The notes: generated by a model not told the origin, from the sequence alone. A stretch of DNA of 53,210 nt from Myxococcales bacterium (GCA_019637115.1 JAHBWH010000038.1:1-53210), one strand, 5' to 3'; shown: positions 34,638 to 43,351, counted from the first letter of the stretch. Numbers and translations are program-made.

Positions 34638-34837
34638 CCACGGTCGGTCGTCCATCGTGCGACGGCTCGTGTCGCGGCTCGACCACTTCGCGCACGAGCC
34701 ATCGCACGAGTAGCCACGGTCAGTCGTCGATCGTGCGACGGCTCGTGCCTCTCGGTTCGGTCGGGTGATCTGCATCTTCGAGCTCGACCGGCTCGACCGC
34801 TTCGCGCAGGAGCCATCACACGAGCAGCCGTGGTCCG
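34601..34837. repeat. Tandem copies of the Crp/Fnr gene 3' end
   Basis: The last 12 codons and stop (from GCTCGACCGCTTCGCGCACG at 34601) recur at 34677, period 76, with one base changed and the TAG kept. A third, longer copy (about 34758-34837) repeats the segment that begins at 34567 inside the gene, with about six changes, TAG now CAG. The copies fill most of the 315-bp spacer 34638-34952, which otherwise holds nothing I recognise. Confidence 0.9.
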
Positions 34838-34952
34838 GGGAGGTCCGTGCGGGCGGGGGCGCCGAAGGGCGCGCCGCTGGGTCGACGGAAAACGACGCGG
34901 CCTGTCAGCTGGATGACAGCGCCCAATGGGGTCGGGGCGCTACGCGATCGGC

Positions 34953-35960
34953 ATGTCGACGCCTTCGAGCTCGCGGAGCCCTTCCGCCCTCCGCTCCCGC
35001 CCCATCCACGCCGCGCGCGCCCTCGCGGCGGCCTTCGCGCTCTTCGGCGCGCTCGCGGGGGCGCCCGCTCGGGCGCAGCCTGGGATGAGCGCCGAGCGAG
35101 CACGCGTCGTCGAAGGAGGCGAGGTCCCAGCAGGCGTCGTCGAAGGAGGCGAGGTCCCAGCAGGCGTCGTCGAAACAGGCGTCCCGGGGACTTCCGTCGC
35201 GGATCCGTCAGAGCACGCGGCAGCCTCGGACGCTCCTGAAGCGCCGCCCGCTTCGAGCGGCTCGGAGCGACGCCTCGCCGCGGCCGCCGCGGCCGGCCCC
35301 GAGGACCCTGCGCATGGACCAGGGGCTGTCCCTCGCGCGGTGCCCCCTGGCGAAGTCTTCCGCGGGGAGGGCCTCTCCCATGCGTTCTCGCTGTGGACCG
35401 GTGTTCGATACGACTATGCCTTCGACGCGCCGCTCGGTGGCGATCGCCACCACGCCGTCGCCTTCGACCTGAGCTCGCGCTTCGCGCTCGGGGGGCCCGT
35501 CAGCTACTTCGTCGGCCTCGACGTGAGCGCGGGAGGCGGCGACGTCGGCTTCCTCTACGAGGTCGAGGCGCACCTCGTCGGCGTCGCCGCCCGCTGGGAC
35601 ACGGGCTTCGTCGGGCTGTCGAGCGGGATCGGCCTCGGCGGCGCGACCGCGGCGCTGCCGCTCGCCGCGCAGATCCCGATCGAGCTCCGGCTCGAGGCGA
35701 GCCTCGGACCCCTTCGGATCCTCGCGTCGGCCACGCTGCGCTTCGTGCTTGGCGCCGAGTCGCGTCAGGACGGCGCGCGCTCGCTTGGTTTCGCCGACGA
35801 GCTCGGGGCGTCGCTCTACGTGCGGGTCGGGGGCGAGCGCCGCTTCTGGGCCCGCACCGTGGCCGGATCGGGTCCCGCGTTGGGGCTCTTCTACCGCGAG
35901 CGCGCGGGCAGCCGAATCGTCGGCGTCGCGCTCGCGCTCGCGCTCTCGGGAGGACGATGA
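34953..35960 (+). CDS. Probable outer-membrane beta-barrel-type protein with short repeat linker
   Basis: From ATG 34953 the product is 335 residues. It has a Sec signal (AAAFALFGALAGAPARAQ, cleavage near residue 41), a low-complexity linker with a repeated VVEGGEVPAG motif, and a glycine/aromatic-rich C-terminal region of alternating strands (FSLWTGVRYDYAFDA, SYFVGLDVSAGGGDVGFLY, ASATLRFVLG) typical of outer-membrane barrels. ATG 34926 is an alternative start; neither has a good ribosome site. It overlaps the hydrolase gene by 4 bp (ATGA), so the two are coupled. Confidence 0.7.
   Translation: MSTPSSSRSPSALRSRPIHAARALAAAFALFGALAGAPARAQPGMSAERARVVEGGEVPAGVVEGGEVPAGVVETGVPGTSVADPSEHAAASDAPEAPPASSGSERRLAAAAAAGPEDPAHGPGAVPRAVPPGEVFRGEGLSHAFSLWTGVRYDYAFDAPLGGDRHHAVAFDLSSRFALGGPVSYFVGLDVSAGGGDVGFLYEVEAHLVGVAARWDTGFVGLSSGIGLGGATAALPLAAQIPIELRLEASLGPLRILASATLRFVLGAESRQDGARSLGFADELGASLYVRVGGERRFWARTVAGSGPALGLFYRERAGSRIVGVALALALSGGR
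35104..35175 (+). repeat. In-frame 30-bp coding repeat
   Basis: A 30-bp unit starting GCGTCGTCGAAGGAGGCGAG occurs at 35104-35133 and 35134-35163 exactly, followed by a partial third. It encodes VVEGGEVPAG in the linker after the signal peptide. Confidence 0.92.
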
Positions 35961-35962
35961 CC

Positions 35963-37069
35963 ATGACGACGCCCCTTCGATCACAGCTCGTTCGAGCGCC
36001 GTTCGTTCAAGGGCTGTTTGATGGAGCGCTGCTCGTTCGAGCGCTGCTCCTTCGATCACGGCGCCTGAGAGCGCAGCTCCTGAGAGCGCTGCTCCCTTGC
36101 ACCGTCGGACTCGCCGCGTGCACTGGCGCCCCTCACCTGTCCGCGCGTTGGCCGAGCGCGGATGGACCCTTCGACGAGACGCCTGCCGCCGCTGGTCGAC
36201 AGGACCAACTCGCCGACCACCACTGGGAGCGGCTCGAAGCCGCCGACGGGACCGAGCTCTTCGCGCAGTGCTGGGCCCCGCGCGACGCACGACCGGCGGC
36301 GCTGCTCGTCGTGGTGCACGGCCTCAAGGATCATTCCTCGCGATACCGCGAGCTCGCGCGCGTCATGGTGCCGGAAGGCGTCGCCGTCTGCGCGATGGAC
36401 CATCGCGGGCACGGGCGCTCCGCGGGGCGGCGCGCGGACGTCGCGAGCTTCGATCCCTACCTCGAAGACCTCACCCGCTTCGTGTCGTACGCCCGTGAGC
36501 GCTCGGGCGCCGACGTGCCGCTCTTCCTCTTCGGGCACAGCATGGGCGGGGCGCTCGCCGCGCTGCTCGTGCTCGAAGAGCGGGTGCGAGACGTCCGCGG
36601 GGTGATCCTCAGCGCGCCCGCGCTCCGGATCTCGCGTCCACCCTTCGAGATCGCGGCGACCGGCGCGCTCGCTTCGTTGGCGCCGAACGCGCCCGCGGTC
36701 GACCTCCCGAACGAGCACTTCTCGCGCGATCCGGAGGTCGTCCGCGCGATGGCCGACGACCCGCTCATCTACGCGTCGCGGCACTCCGCGCGCTTCGGCG
36801 GCGCCTTCGTCGATGGGCTCGCGCGGGTTTGGCGTCGGCCCGAGGCCTTCGACGTGCCTCTCCTCGTGCTGCACGGCACCGAAGATCGCGCGACCGACCC
36901 GCGAGGCAGCGTCGAGCTCGTCGAGCGCCTGCGGGCGGCCGGCAGGAGCGACGCGACCCTCGAGCTCTACGAGGGCCTGTACCACGACCTCCTGCACGAG
37001 CCGGAGCGCGAGGCGATCCTCGCGACCGTTCGTGGGTGGCTCGTCGCCAGGATCGGAGGTGGCCGATGA
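35963..37069 (+). CDS. Alpha/beta hydrolase, monoacylglycerol-lipase-like
   Basis: The product is 368 residues from ATG 35963 (GGGAGG 9 bases upstream; ATG 35957 overlaps the previous stop). The serine hydrolase triad is intact: Ser193 in GHSMGG, Asp308 in HGTEDRATDP and His341 in LYHDLLHE. The oxyanion region is VVVHGLKDHSSRYR. This is the serine aminopeptidase/monoacylglycerol lipase (PldB-type) group; the substrate is probably a lipid ester. The N-terminal 45 residues are a basic Leu/Arg-rich repeat-derived leader ending with a possible lipobox (VGLAAC), so the enzyme may be membrane-anchored. It is coupled to the barrel-type gene upstream. Confidence 0.88.
   Translation: MTTPLRSQLVRAPFVQGLFDGALLVRALLLRSRRLRAQLLRALLPCTVGLAACTGAPHLSARWPSADGPFDETPAAAGRQDQLADHHWERLEAADGTELFAQCWAPRDARPAALLVVVHGLKDHSSRYRELARVMVPEGVAVCAMDHRGHGRSAGRRADVASFDPYLEDLTRFVSYARERSGADVPLFLFGHSMGGALAALLVLEERVRDVRGVILSAPALRISRPPFEIAATGALASLAPNAPAVDLPNEHFSRDPEVVRAMADDPLIYASRHSARFGGAFVDGLARVWRRPEAFDVPLLVLHGTEDRATDPRGSVELVERLRAAGRSDATLELYEGLYHDLLHEPEREAILATVRGWLVARIGGGR
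35980..36095 (+). repeat. Degenerate 15-18-bp repeats in the hydrolase leader
   Basis: Motifs close to GAGCGCTGCTCGTTCGA recur about five times (for example 36022-36038 and 36037-36053, and around 35993 and 36085). They encode the RALLLRS/RAQLLRALL leader. Confidence 0.6.
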
Positions 37070-37193
37070 GGACGGGTCGACCGAGCGGGCGTGCGCGCTC
37101 CAACCGTGACGTCGAAGGGGGTTCCCTCGCGTCGCGGTTGCCATCAGGCTCTCGGCGCGCGGCGACGACGATCGCCACGAAGGGAGGGGCGTG

Positions 37194-37883
37194 ATGGCAT
37201 CGACGCTGCGCGAGATCGCGGAGGGCGTGCACGTGGCGGAGGCGCACCAAGGCTTCTACGGGCTGGAGCTCGGGGCGCGCATGACGGTGCTCGAGACCTC
37301 CGAGGGCCTGCTCGTGCACTCGCCGATTGCCATGGCGCCCGAGCCCGTCGCGAAGCTCGGGGCGCCGCGGTGGGTGCTCGCGCCGAACCTCTTCCACCAC
37401 CTCTACGCGGGCGCGTGGATCGACGCGGGGCTCGAGGGTTGGTGCGCCGCGGGGCTCCCGGAGAAGCGACCGGACCTGAAGCTCCGCGTCATCGAGCCGG
37501 AGACTCGCCCCTTCGGGGACGAGGTCGCCGTGCTCCCGCTGCGGTGCTTCTCGTTCAGCAACGAGGTCGTCGTGCTCCACCGGCCGAGCCGCACGCTGAT
37601 CGTCACCGACCTCTGCTTCAACCTCCCCGAGACCGCGCCGTGGTGGACACGCGCGGTGATGCGCGGGCTCGGAGGCTATCCAGGCGTGCGCTCTACGCTG
37701 CTCGAGCGGCTGTGGATGAAGCGCGAGCTCGCGCGCCGGGAGCTCGGGACGATCGCGTCGTGGGACTTCGACCGCCTCGTCCTGGCCCACGGCGAGATCG
37801 TGGAGCGGGGCGCGAAGGATGCGTTCGTCGGCGCCTTCCGGTGGCTCGACCTGGAGGGTGCGCCCCGGCTCTCGAGCGGATGA
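37194..37883 (+). CDS. DUF4336-type protein (metallo-beta-lactamase-like fold)
   Basis: The 229-residue product resembles DUF4336 proteins, remote relatives of the metallo-beta-lactamase superfamily: ARMTVLETSEGLLVHSPIAM, WVLAPNLFHHLYAGAWI, FSNEVVVLHRPSRTLIVTDL and LVLAHGEIVERG. The HHLY and AHGE segments are in the positions of metal-binding histidines but the full HxHxDH motif is absent, so catalysis is uncertain. GGGAGGGG lies just before the ATG at 37194 (a GTG at 37191 is next to it). The 3' end is tandemly duplicated downstream. Confidence 0.8.
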   Translation: MASTLREIAEGVHVAEAHQGFYGLELGARMTVLETSEGLLVHSPIAMAPEPVAKLGAPRWVLAPNLFHHLYAGAWIDAGLEGWCAAGLPEKRPDLKLRVIEPETRPFGDEVAVLPLRCFSFSNEVVVLHRPSRTLIVTDLCFNLPETAPWWTRAVMRGLGGYPGVRSTLLERLWMKRELARRELGTIASWDFDRLVLAHGEIVERGAKDAFVGAFRWLDLEGAPRLSSG

Positions 37884-38008
37884 CCACCGTCGGCCCTTCC
37901 CGTCGGCTCGACGTGGAAGGTGCGCCCCGGCGTCGGAGCGGACAGTGACCGTCGGTGCCTTCCCGTGGGCTCGACGTGGAAGGTGCGCCCCGGCGTCGGA
38001 GCGGATAG
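37843..38008. repeat. Tandem copies of the DUF4336 gene 3' end
   Basis: Three copies of a 62-63-bp unit begin GGCTCGACCTGG (37843, inside the gene), GGCTCGACGTGG (37905) and GGCTCGACGTGG (37968). Each still reads LDxEGAPRxxSG followed directly or after one codon by a stop (TGA, CAG-TGA, TAG). Copies two and three lie in the spacer before the lipoprotein gene at 38066. Confidence 0.92.
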
Positions 38009-38065
38009 CGTCCGCCGCGATGGAAATGCCGGGGCGTCGGAGCGACGAACCGCAGAGGGGGCCAA

Positions 38066-39100
38066 ATGACTCCGACGAGGGTGATCTTCTGGTCTGGGTG
38101 TGCGTTGATCCTGGGGTGCTCGGCGAGCGCGAGGGTCGAGCTGAGCGATCTGGTCGCCGCCCATTGCGCGAGTCTGTCGACCTGCGCGGTGAGCGGGTGG
38201 GACCCCGCGTTGGTCTACCGGCTCGACCCGGACCTCTGCGAGTCTGGCCAGGCGCGGGGGCCCTACGCTGCGCTGCCGCTGGACGACCAGGCGCAGGCCA
38301 GACGCTGCCTCCGCGCGCTGGAGCGCGAGTGCCCCTTCGAGTGGATCGCGCGCGGCGGGGGCGATTGGCTTCCCCGTGAGTGCGCCGCGCTGCGACGGCC
38401 CGGCACCGCCGAAGCGGGCACGCCGTGCGTCTCGGGGTTGCAATGCGCCGAAGGGCTGGCCTGTGTCGCGGTCACCCGAACGTGCGCCAGCGACGAGCGG
38501 ATCTGCGGCGTGGCCGACGAGGGCAGGCTCGCCGACCTGTGGTTCGTGGACACCAGCGCGACCACCTGCACCAACCTCGGTTGTCGCGAGGCGGTCTACG
38601 AGAACGTCTCCGTCCGCGAAGGTGGCGCGTGCGGCGCCTCCAGCGAGACGGCCTGGAACATCTGCGCCCGCGGGCTGGTGTGCGGAGCGGGGCAGACGTG
38701 TCGGCGACCTGCCGCCGAAGGACAGCCCTGTGAGGACGACCTCCACTGCGGACCCGGCTTGCTCTGCGACGAGGTCTGTCGTCGGCCCGCGCTCGGGACC
38801 GCCGTCGGTGCCCCCTGTTTCGCGGAGCGCGACACGTGCGACATCCGGCTCGGCCTCGCGTGCATGAGGGCCGAGGACGGGCTCTTGCGCTGTGCGCGTG
38901 CGACCGACCTCGGCGACCCGTGCGTGACGCGCCCCCACGACTCGTGCGGGTCTGGGCTCATGTGTCACGTGGTGGACGGCTGCACCCCCACGCCGGCGCG
39001 GCGTGCGGTCGGCGCTGCTTGTCAGCGAGGTCGCGAGTGCCTGAGTGGCCGGTGTGATCGCGCGACCGAACGCTGCGTCGCGACGTGCGACGAGGGTTGA
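38066..39100 (+). CDS. Cysteine-rich lipoprotein (EB/Dickkopf-like modules)
   Basis: The 344-residue lipoprotein (lipobox ALILGC, Cys at 18) has about 35 cysteines arranged in repeated modules such as GTPCVSGLQCAEGLACV, GQPCEDDLHCGPGLLCDEVC and GAACQRGRECLSGRC. These six-to-eight-cysteine units are common in secreted myxobacterial proteins and are probably disulfide-stabilised binding modules. Function unknown; surface location is inferred. It is followed without a gap by gene remnants in the same frame. Confidence 0.85.
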   Translation: MTPTRVIFWSGCALILGCSASARVELSDLVAAHCASLSTCAVSGWDPALVYRLDPDLCESGQARGPYAALPLDDQAQARRCLRALERECPFEWIARGGGDWLPRECAALRRPGTAEAGTPCVSGLQCAEGLACVAVTRTCASDERICGVADEGRLADLWFVDTSATTCTNLGCREAVYENVSVREGGACGASSETAWNICARGLVCGAGQTCRRPAAEGQPCEDDLHCGPGLLCDEVCRRPALGTAVGAPCFAERDTCDIRLGLACMRAEDGLLRCARATDLGDPCVTRPHDSCGSGLMCHVVDGCTPTPARRAVGAACQRGRECLSGRCDRATERCVATCDEG

Positions 39101-39250
39101 GCCACCGCGAACGCACGCGCATCCGCGCTCGAGCGCTGCTACGAGGCGGCGCTGCGGCGCGACCCCACCCTCGCTGGCGAGATGAGCGTCGAGCTCACGG
39201 TCGAAGCCGCAGGCCGAGCGACGGGCGTGCTGGTCACCGAAGACTCGATC
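39101..39250 (+). pseudogene. Fragment of an AgmX/PglI-type (TonB-like) C-terminal domain
   Basis: In the frame directly after the TGA at 39098-39100 the sequence reads SALERCYEAALRRDPTLAGE then MSVELTVEAAGRATGVLVTE and DSIGS. This is the start of the TonB-like AgmX/PglI C-terminal domain of myxobacteria (typical form: xRCYExALRRxPxLxGxVxVxFTI). It breaks off at about 39250, before the conserved Cys and the last strands. No start codon or upstream part remains, so it is a remnant. Confidence 0.6.
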
Positions 39251-39939
39251 GGAAGTCTCTGTGGGCGCAGTACGTGCTCGACCAGTTCGGTTCGGTCGCC
39301 GAGACGGTCCAGTCGCTGCGTGCCGAGCCCTTCATCGTCGTCACCGACGCCGTGCCCGGCCAGAGTCGCCTCGCGACGTTGCACCTCTCCGTGTCCGACG
39401 CGACCGGCGACAGCGCCATCTTCGAGTACGTCGACGAGCGCCTGGTCATTCATCACGGGCGGAACCATCGCGTGATGACCAACTCGCCCGTGTACGATCA
39501 GCAGCTGGCGCTGGCCGCCTACTGGCAGCAGATCGGCGGGACCGTGATGTTGCCGGGCACGAACCGGGCGGCGGACCGCTTCGTTCGCGCGTCGTTCTAC
39601 ATCGACGCGATCCCTCGGTACGGCGACCCGTCGACCGCGGTGCCTGCGGTGATGAGCGTGATGCGAAACGTCTCCGTGCCGTACGGCATCACGACGCCGG
39701 AGCAGCCGAACATCTCGACCACGCAGTGGCGGGTCGTCATCGACCACACCAACGTCGTCTACCACTTCGAGTCGGCGTTGAGCTCGGGGGCGATCCACGT
39801 GAAGCTGCGCGCCCTCGACCTGCGTCGCGGCACGCCGATTCGGCGGCTGGAGCTCGCGCGTTATCTCGACCGCACGGGCGACGTCACCGGTGAGCTCCGC
39901 CCCTCGGCGCCCATGCAGTTCCTCCCCGCGCCTGGCTGA
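39251..39939 (+). pseudogene. C-terminal fragment of a choloylglycine-hydrolase/penicillin V acylase family protein
   Basis: From about 39251 a frame reads SLWAQYVLDQFGSVAETVQ, then FIVVTDAVPGQSRLATLHLS, SAIFEYVDERLVIHHGRN and MTNSPVYDQQLALAAYW. This is the C-terminal two thirds of an N-terminal-nucleophile hydrolase of the conjugated bile salt hydrolase/penicillin acylase family. The N-terminal part with the catalytic Cys is missing; the fragment is joined directly to the AgmX-type remnant in another frame. About 229 residues remain and are otherwise intact to the stop, so loss may be recent. It can also be read from an ATG at 39085 as a chimeric frame, but that leader is out-of-frame sequence. 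Confidence 0.7.
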
Positions 39940-40015
39940 GCTCGCTACGCTCCGCCCGGTAGGGCGGCTCGCAGAGCGCGCCCGGGGCGGCTCGCGGAGA
40001 CCGCAGAGCTTGGTC

Positions 40016-40870
40016 TCAGTCGTCCCACGGGCAGTCGCGGCGGACGCACTCGCCAGACTCCGCGTCGCAGAAGGTGCCGGGCTCGCACCGGCTCCTGCCC
40101 CCGCAGCGCTCGCCGAGACGTGGCTCGAAGCAGCGCGTCGCCTCGACGCAGCCGCGGACCTCGTCGAAGACGCGCCAGGGGCCACAGTCGCACGCGGGCT
40201 GCGCGCAGAGGAACGGACAGGGTCGTCCGCACTCCGTGTCACAGCAGATGCCCTCCCACGCGCCGCCGGTCCCGCGGCAGAGCTCCTCGCGCGTGACCGG
40301 CTCCGAGGTCGGGCACTCCCGCTCGATCGAGACGCAGCCGCGGCCCTCCTCGAAGCGTCGACCCCGACCGCAATCGCACACAGGGCCTCCGACCAGGCAG
40401 TCGAAGGGCGGCGGGAAACCGCACCACCAATGCCCGCAATCTTCTGCCCAGAACCGCCACTCGCCGCCGGTGCCGCGACAGAGCGGCGGCTCGCAGCCCG
40501 CGTGTGCGCGCTCGCACTCCTCGAGCGAAGGCCAGCTCGTCGCGCAGTCCGCGCCGACGCACTCGCCACACCCGATGACCACGCACGCCTCGCCGTCCCA
40601 GTGGATCGTGCCCGGTCCGTCGCAGATCAGCTCCGGGCAGACCATCGGGCGGGCGTCCTCCGCGTCGCAGCCCTCGAGCCCGCCGTCGAGCCCCGGCGGC
40701 AGGCCTGCGTCGCTGGGCAGACCCGTGTCGCGCCCGACGAGCGCGTCCCGGTCGGCGTGAACGTGGCCTGCGTCGCGGAGCTCCTCGGTCTCACGGGCGC
40801 CGTAGCAGCCGAGCGTGAGCGTCACGAGGACGAGCGCGCAGCGTGCCGAAGTGTGTCGGGTGCGAAGCAT
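40016..40870 (-). CDS. Cysteine-rich lipoprotein, unknown function
   Basis: The 284-residue product (ATG 40870) has a lipobox (VTLTLGC, Cys at 22), a His/Asp/Gly linker and about 36 cysteines in modules such as CRGTGGEWRFWAEDC and CRGTGGAWEGICCDTECG that are related to each other, so it arose partly by internal duplication. It ends CDAESGECVRRDCPWDD. Surface or secreted; no enzyme motif. It diverges from the small membrane protein at 40972. Confidence 0.85.
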   Translation of the reverse strand: MLRTRHTSARCALVLVTLTLGCYGARETEELRDAGHVHADRDALVGRDTGLPSDAGLPPGLDGGLEGCDAEDARPMVCPELICDGPGTIHWDGEACVVIGCGECVGADCATSWPSLEECERAHAGCEPPLCRGTGGEWRFWAEDCGHWWCGFPPPFDCLVGGPVCDCGRGRRFEEGRGCVSIERECPTSEPVTREELCRGTGGAWEGICCDTECGRPCPFLCAQPACDCGPWRVFDEVRGCVEATRCFEPRLGERCGGRSRCEPGTFCDAESGECVRRDCPWDD

Positions 40871-40971
40871 GCTCGCGTCTGCAGCACGCGGCGTGCCACC
40901 GAGCGCCGCGCTCCCCAGCCGATTTCTGTTGTCGCCGCTCTTGGCGACGAGCGACCGTCATCGTCCACGCC

Positions 40972-41307
40972 ATGTCCGAACCCGTGGCCATCGTGCTCAT
41001 CGTCGCCGCCGTCGTCGCGTTCGCCGGGTTCATCGTGTGGCGTCACCACCGCGTGCGAACCGCGAACGATGACCTCCTCGTGAACGGCGAGCGCGTGAAC
41101 GCGACGATCGAGCGGATGTCGCCCGTGCTCGGCGAGGACGACCTGTTCTCCATCACATTGCGTGTGGAGGCACACGTGATCGAGACGCGATGGTTCTTGC
41201 CTTCGCACGTCCTGCCGGCGGTGCAGCCCGGACGTTCGGTCGCGGTTCGCGTGGACGCGGAGCGACGGCGCGCGGCGTTCGACGCCGCCGCGATGGGCTA
41301 CGTCTGA
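40972..41307 (+). CDS. Small single-pass membrane protein
   Basis: The 111-residue product starts MSEPVAIVLIVAAVVAFAGF, one membrane helix at about 5-24, followed by a cytoplasmic or exported beta-rich domain (VNATIERMSPVLGEDDLFSI; RSVAVRVDAERRRAAF). The layout is like DUF3592-type membrane proteins (ligand-free small beta domain with the pattern PGxxVxVxxD). Function unknown. No ribosome site is obvious. It is transcribed divergently from the Cys-rich lipoprotein. Confidence 0.65.
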   Translation: MSEPVAIVLIVAAVVAFAGFIVWRHHRVRTANDDLLVNGERVNATIERMSPVLGEDDLFSITLRVEAHVIETRWFLPSHVLPAVQPGRSVAVRVDAERRRAAFDAAAMGYV

Positions 41308-41541
41308 CCGTGTCCAGCCACGTTGCCCCGCGACGATTGGATCCGACGTGGGCGATCCGGAGCGACTCCCTCGTTCGCCTCCTTCGGCCTGGTCGACCGA
41401 TGGTCCTCGGGAGGTCCGAAGAGGTTAGGCGATGGATCAACGCCAGCCGAACGGTGCCGCGGCTCGCCCAGGCGGTCGAGACTCCCGTTTCGCGACGTGA
41501 CGGAGGGATTGGCCCGCTCCGCGATGGGCGCCCCGACGACC

Positions 41542-42432
41542 TCAGGCGGCCGACGCGGCGGGTTCTGCGCTGGCCACGAGCTGCTCGCTGATCGCCCACA
41601 GACGCTCCGCGAGCGTGTCGTCCTGCGCGAGGCGCATCGGGTGCTTCGGCTTCGAGTCGGCGAAATAGCCGCCGGTCACGCCACGCAGCTCGGGCGCGCT
41701 CGCGAGGTGGATCGTGGTCGCGGCGCCCTGCGCCGGTGTCTTCAAGAAGGGCCGGACGAGCTTGAAGCCGAACGAGGTGAGCAAGCCCATGTCCTCGGAG
41801 CTCGCGAACTCCGTGGCCACGACGCCGGGGTGGAGCGCGTTGGTCGTCACCCCCGTCCCCTCGAGGCGGCGCGCGAGCGCGCGCGTGAAGTAGATGTTGG
41901 CGAGCTTCGACTTCGCGTACACGTCGAACGACGCGTACTTCTTCTCGGCTTGCAGGTCGTCCCAGTCGATCCCCCGCCGCGCCCAACGGTGGGCGTCCGA
42001 GGAGACGTTCACGACGCGCGCCTCACCATCTTCGCGCGCCGCCGCCTTCAGCGCGTCGAGGAGCAGCTGCGTGAGGAGGAAGTGCCCGAGGTGGTTGACG
42101 CCGAAGGTCGTCTCGAAGCCTTCGACCGTCGTCGTACGCGCGTCGAGCACGAGGCCCGCGTTGTTCACGAGGACGTGGAGCTTCGGGTGACGGGCGAGGA
42201 AGCTCGACGCCGCGCCGCGAATCGAGGCGAACGACGCCAGGTCCAGATCCAGCAGCTCGGGGCGCCGCCCCGTCCGCTGCTCGATCTCGGCGGCGGCCTG
42301 CTCGCCCTTGGTCCGGCTCCGCGCGGCGATGACCACCGTCGCGCCGAAGCCCGCGAGCGTCGACGCGGTCTCTTTGCCGATGCCCGAGTTCGCCCCCGTG
42401 ACGAGGACCACCTTGCCGTTCATGTCTGCCAT
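41542..42432 (-). CDS. Short-chain dehydrogenase/reductase
   Basis: The 296-residue enzyme has the SDR coenzyme motif TGANSGIG near residue 13, the NNAG motif near 92, the catalytic Ser in VVNVSSDAH near 141 and YAKSK (Tyr and Lys) near 176. It is closest in style to retinol dehydrogenase/WWOX-like SDRs (DLASFASIRGAA, FGVNHLGHFLLT, LHPGVVATEF), which reduce or oxidise hydrophobic carbonyl compounds with NADP(H). I chose ATG 42432; ATG 42423 is 3 codons later. It diverges from the methyltransferase, with the 81-bp duplication in the spacer. Confidence 0.93.
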   Translation of the reverse strand: MADMNGKVVLVTGANSGIGKETASTLAGFGATVVIAARSRTKGEQAAAEIEQRTGRRPELLDLDLASFASIRGAASSFLARHPKLHVLVNNAGLVLDARTTTVEGFETTFGVNHLGHFLLTQLLLDALKAAAREDGEARVVNVSSDAHRWARRGIDWDDLQAEKKYASFDVYAKSKLANIYFTRALARRLEGTGVTTNALHPGVVATEFASSEDMGLLTSFGFKLVRPFLKTPAQGAATTIHLASAPELRGVTGGYFADSKPKHPMRLAQDDTLAERLWAISEQLVASAEPAASAA

Positions 42433-42513
42433 GGAGGCCTGGTGGTCGCCGCTGGGAGCGAAGCGTGACGTCGCACGGCCAATCGACCCCGCTCGGCCCG
42501 CGCCGCGCTCGCC

Positions 42514-42676
42514 GTCCACGTGGCGCGCGAAATCGGCCATGCTTCTGCCCCGACCACCCACGCGAGGCCTCGCGATGCACGACGACGCGCGCCCGTCCAC
42601 GTGGCACGCGAAATCGGCCATGCTTCTGCCCCGACCACCCACGCGAGGCCTCGCGATGCACGACGACGCGCGCTTC
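42514..42676. repeat. 81-bp tandem duplication covering the methyltransferase start
   Basis: An 81-bp unit beginning GTCCACGTGGCGCGCGAAAT occurs at 42514-42594 and again at 42595-42675, with about one base changed. Each copy carries GAGG, 7 bases and an ATG (42575 and 42656). Because 81 is 27 codons the two starts are in frame with each other. Confidence 0.95.
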
Positions 42677-43351
42677 GATCGCTCGAGCCGCAACAAGCTC
42701 ACGCCCCACGACCTGGATCGTTTCGCGGGCCCGACCCTCTTCGATCGTGTCGGGCGCGTCGTCTGCCGGGCCGCGTGCCTGCCGCGCAAGGAGCTCTACG
42801 AGGCCTGGGAGGTGGCCCGCCGGGTGCGACGCCGCTTTCGTGGCGGCCGCGTCGTGGACCTCGCATGCGGCCACGCGCTGCTCGCGCACCTGATGCTCGT
42901 CCTCGATGACCGCTCCGAGCGCGCGCTCGCGGTGGACCTGCGCGTCCCCGAGAGCGCCGCGTCCCTGGCCGCCGCGCTCGCGGGCGAGTGGCCTCGGCTC
43001 ACTGGGCGCGTGTCCGTCGAGCGCGCCGCCCTCGAGTCGGTGCCGCTCGGCCCCGAGGACCTCGTCGTGAGCGTGCATGCCTGCGGAGCGCTCACCGACG
43101 CCGTGCTGAGCGCGGCGATCGGCGCGCGGGCCCGCGTCGCGGTGCTCCCGTGCTGCCACGACGCGCGCACGTGCGACGCGGGATCCGTCGACGGCTGGGT
43201 GGACGCGCCGCTCGCGATCGACGTCACCCGCGTCGCGCGGCTTCGCGCCGCGGGCTATCGGGTCCACACGCAGCGCATCCCGGCTGAGATCACGCCGAAG
43301 AACCGCTTGCTCCTCGCGGAGCCCATCGGCGCTGCAGGCGCCGAGCCGTGA
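42656..43351 (+). CDS. SAM-dependent methyltransferase
   Basis: From ATG 42656 the product is 231 residues; the duplicated ATG at 42575 would add 27. The class I methyltransferase fold is visible: motif I VVDLACGHALLAH near 65, motif II ALAVDLRVPESAA near 87, motif IV VVSVHACGALTD near 137 and then VAVLPCCHD near 159. The HACGALTD plus PCCH pair resembles the Methyltransf_32 group (METTL25/Trm13-like), which includes RNA modifiers; the substrate is not predictable. The 3' end recurs in the spacer downstream (43427-43452). Confidence 0.8.
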   Translation: MHDDARFDRSSRNKLTPHDLDRFAGPTLFDRVGRVVCRAACLPRKELYEAWEVARRVRRRFRGGRVVDLACGHALLAHLMLVLDDRSERALAVDLRVPESAASLAAALAGEWPRLTGRVSVERAALESVPLGPEDLVVSVHACGALTDAVLSAAIGARARVAVLPCCHDARTCDAGSVDGWVDAPLAIDVTRVARLRAAGYRVHTQRIPAEITPKNRLLLAEPIGAAGAEP

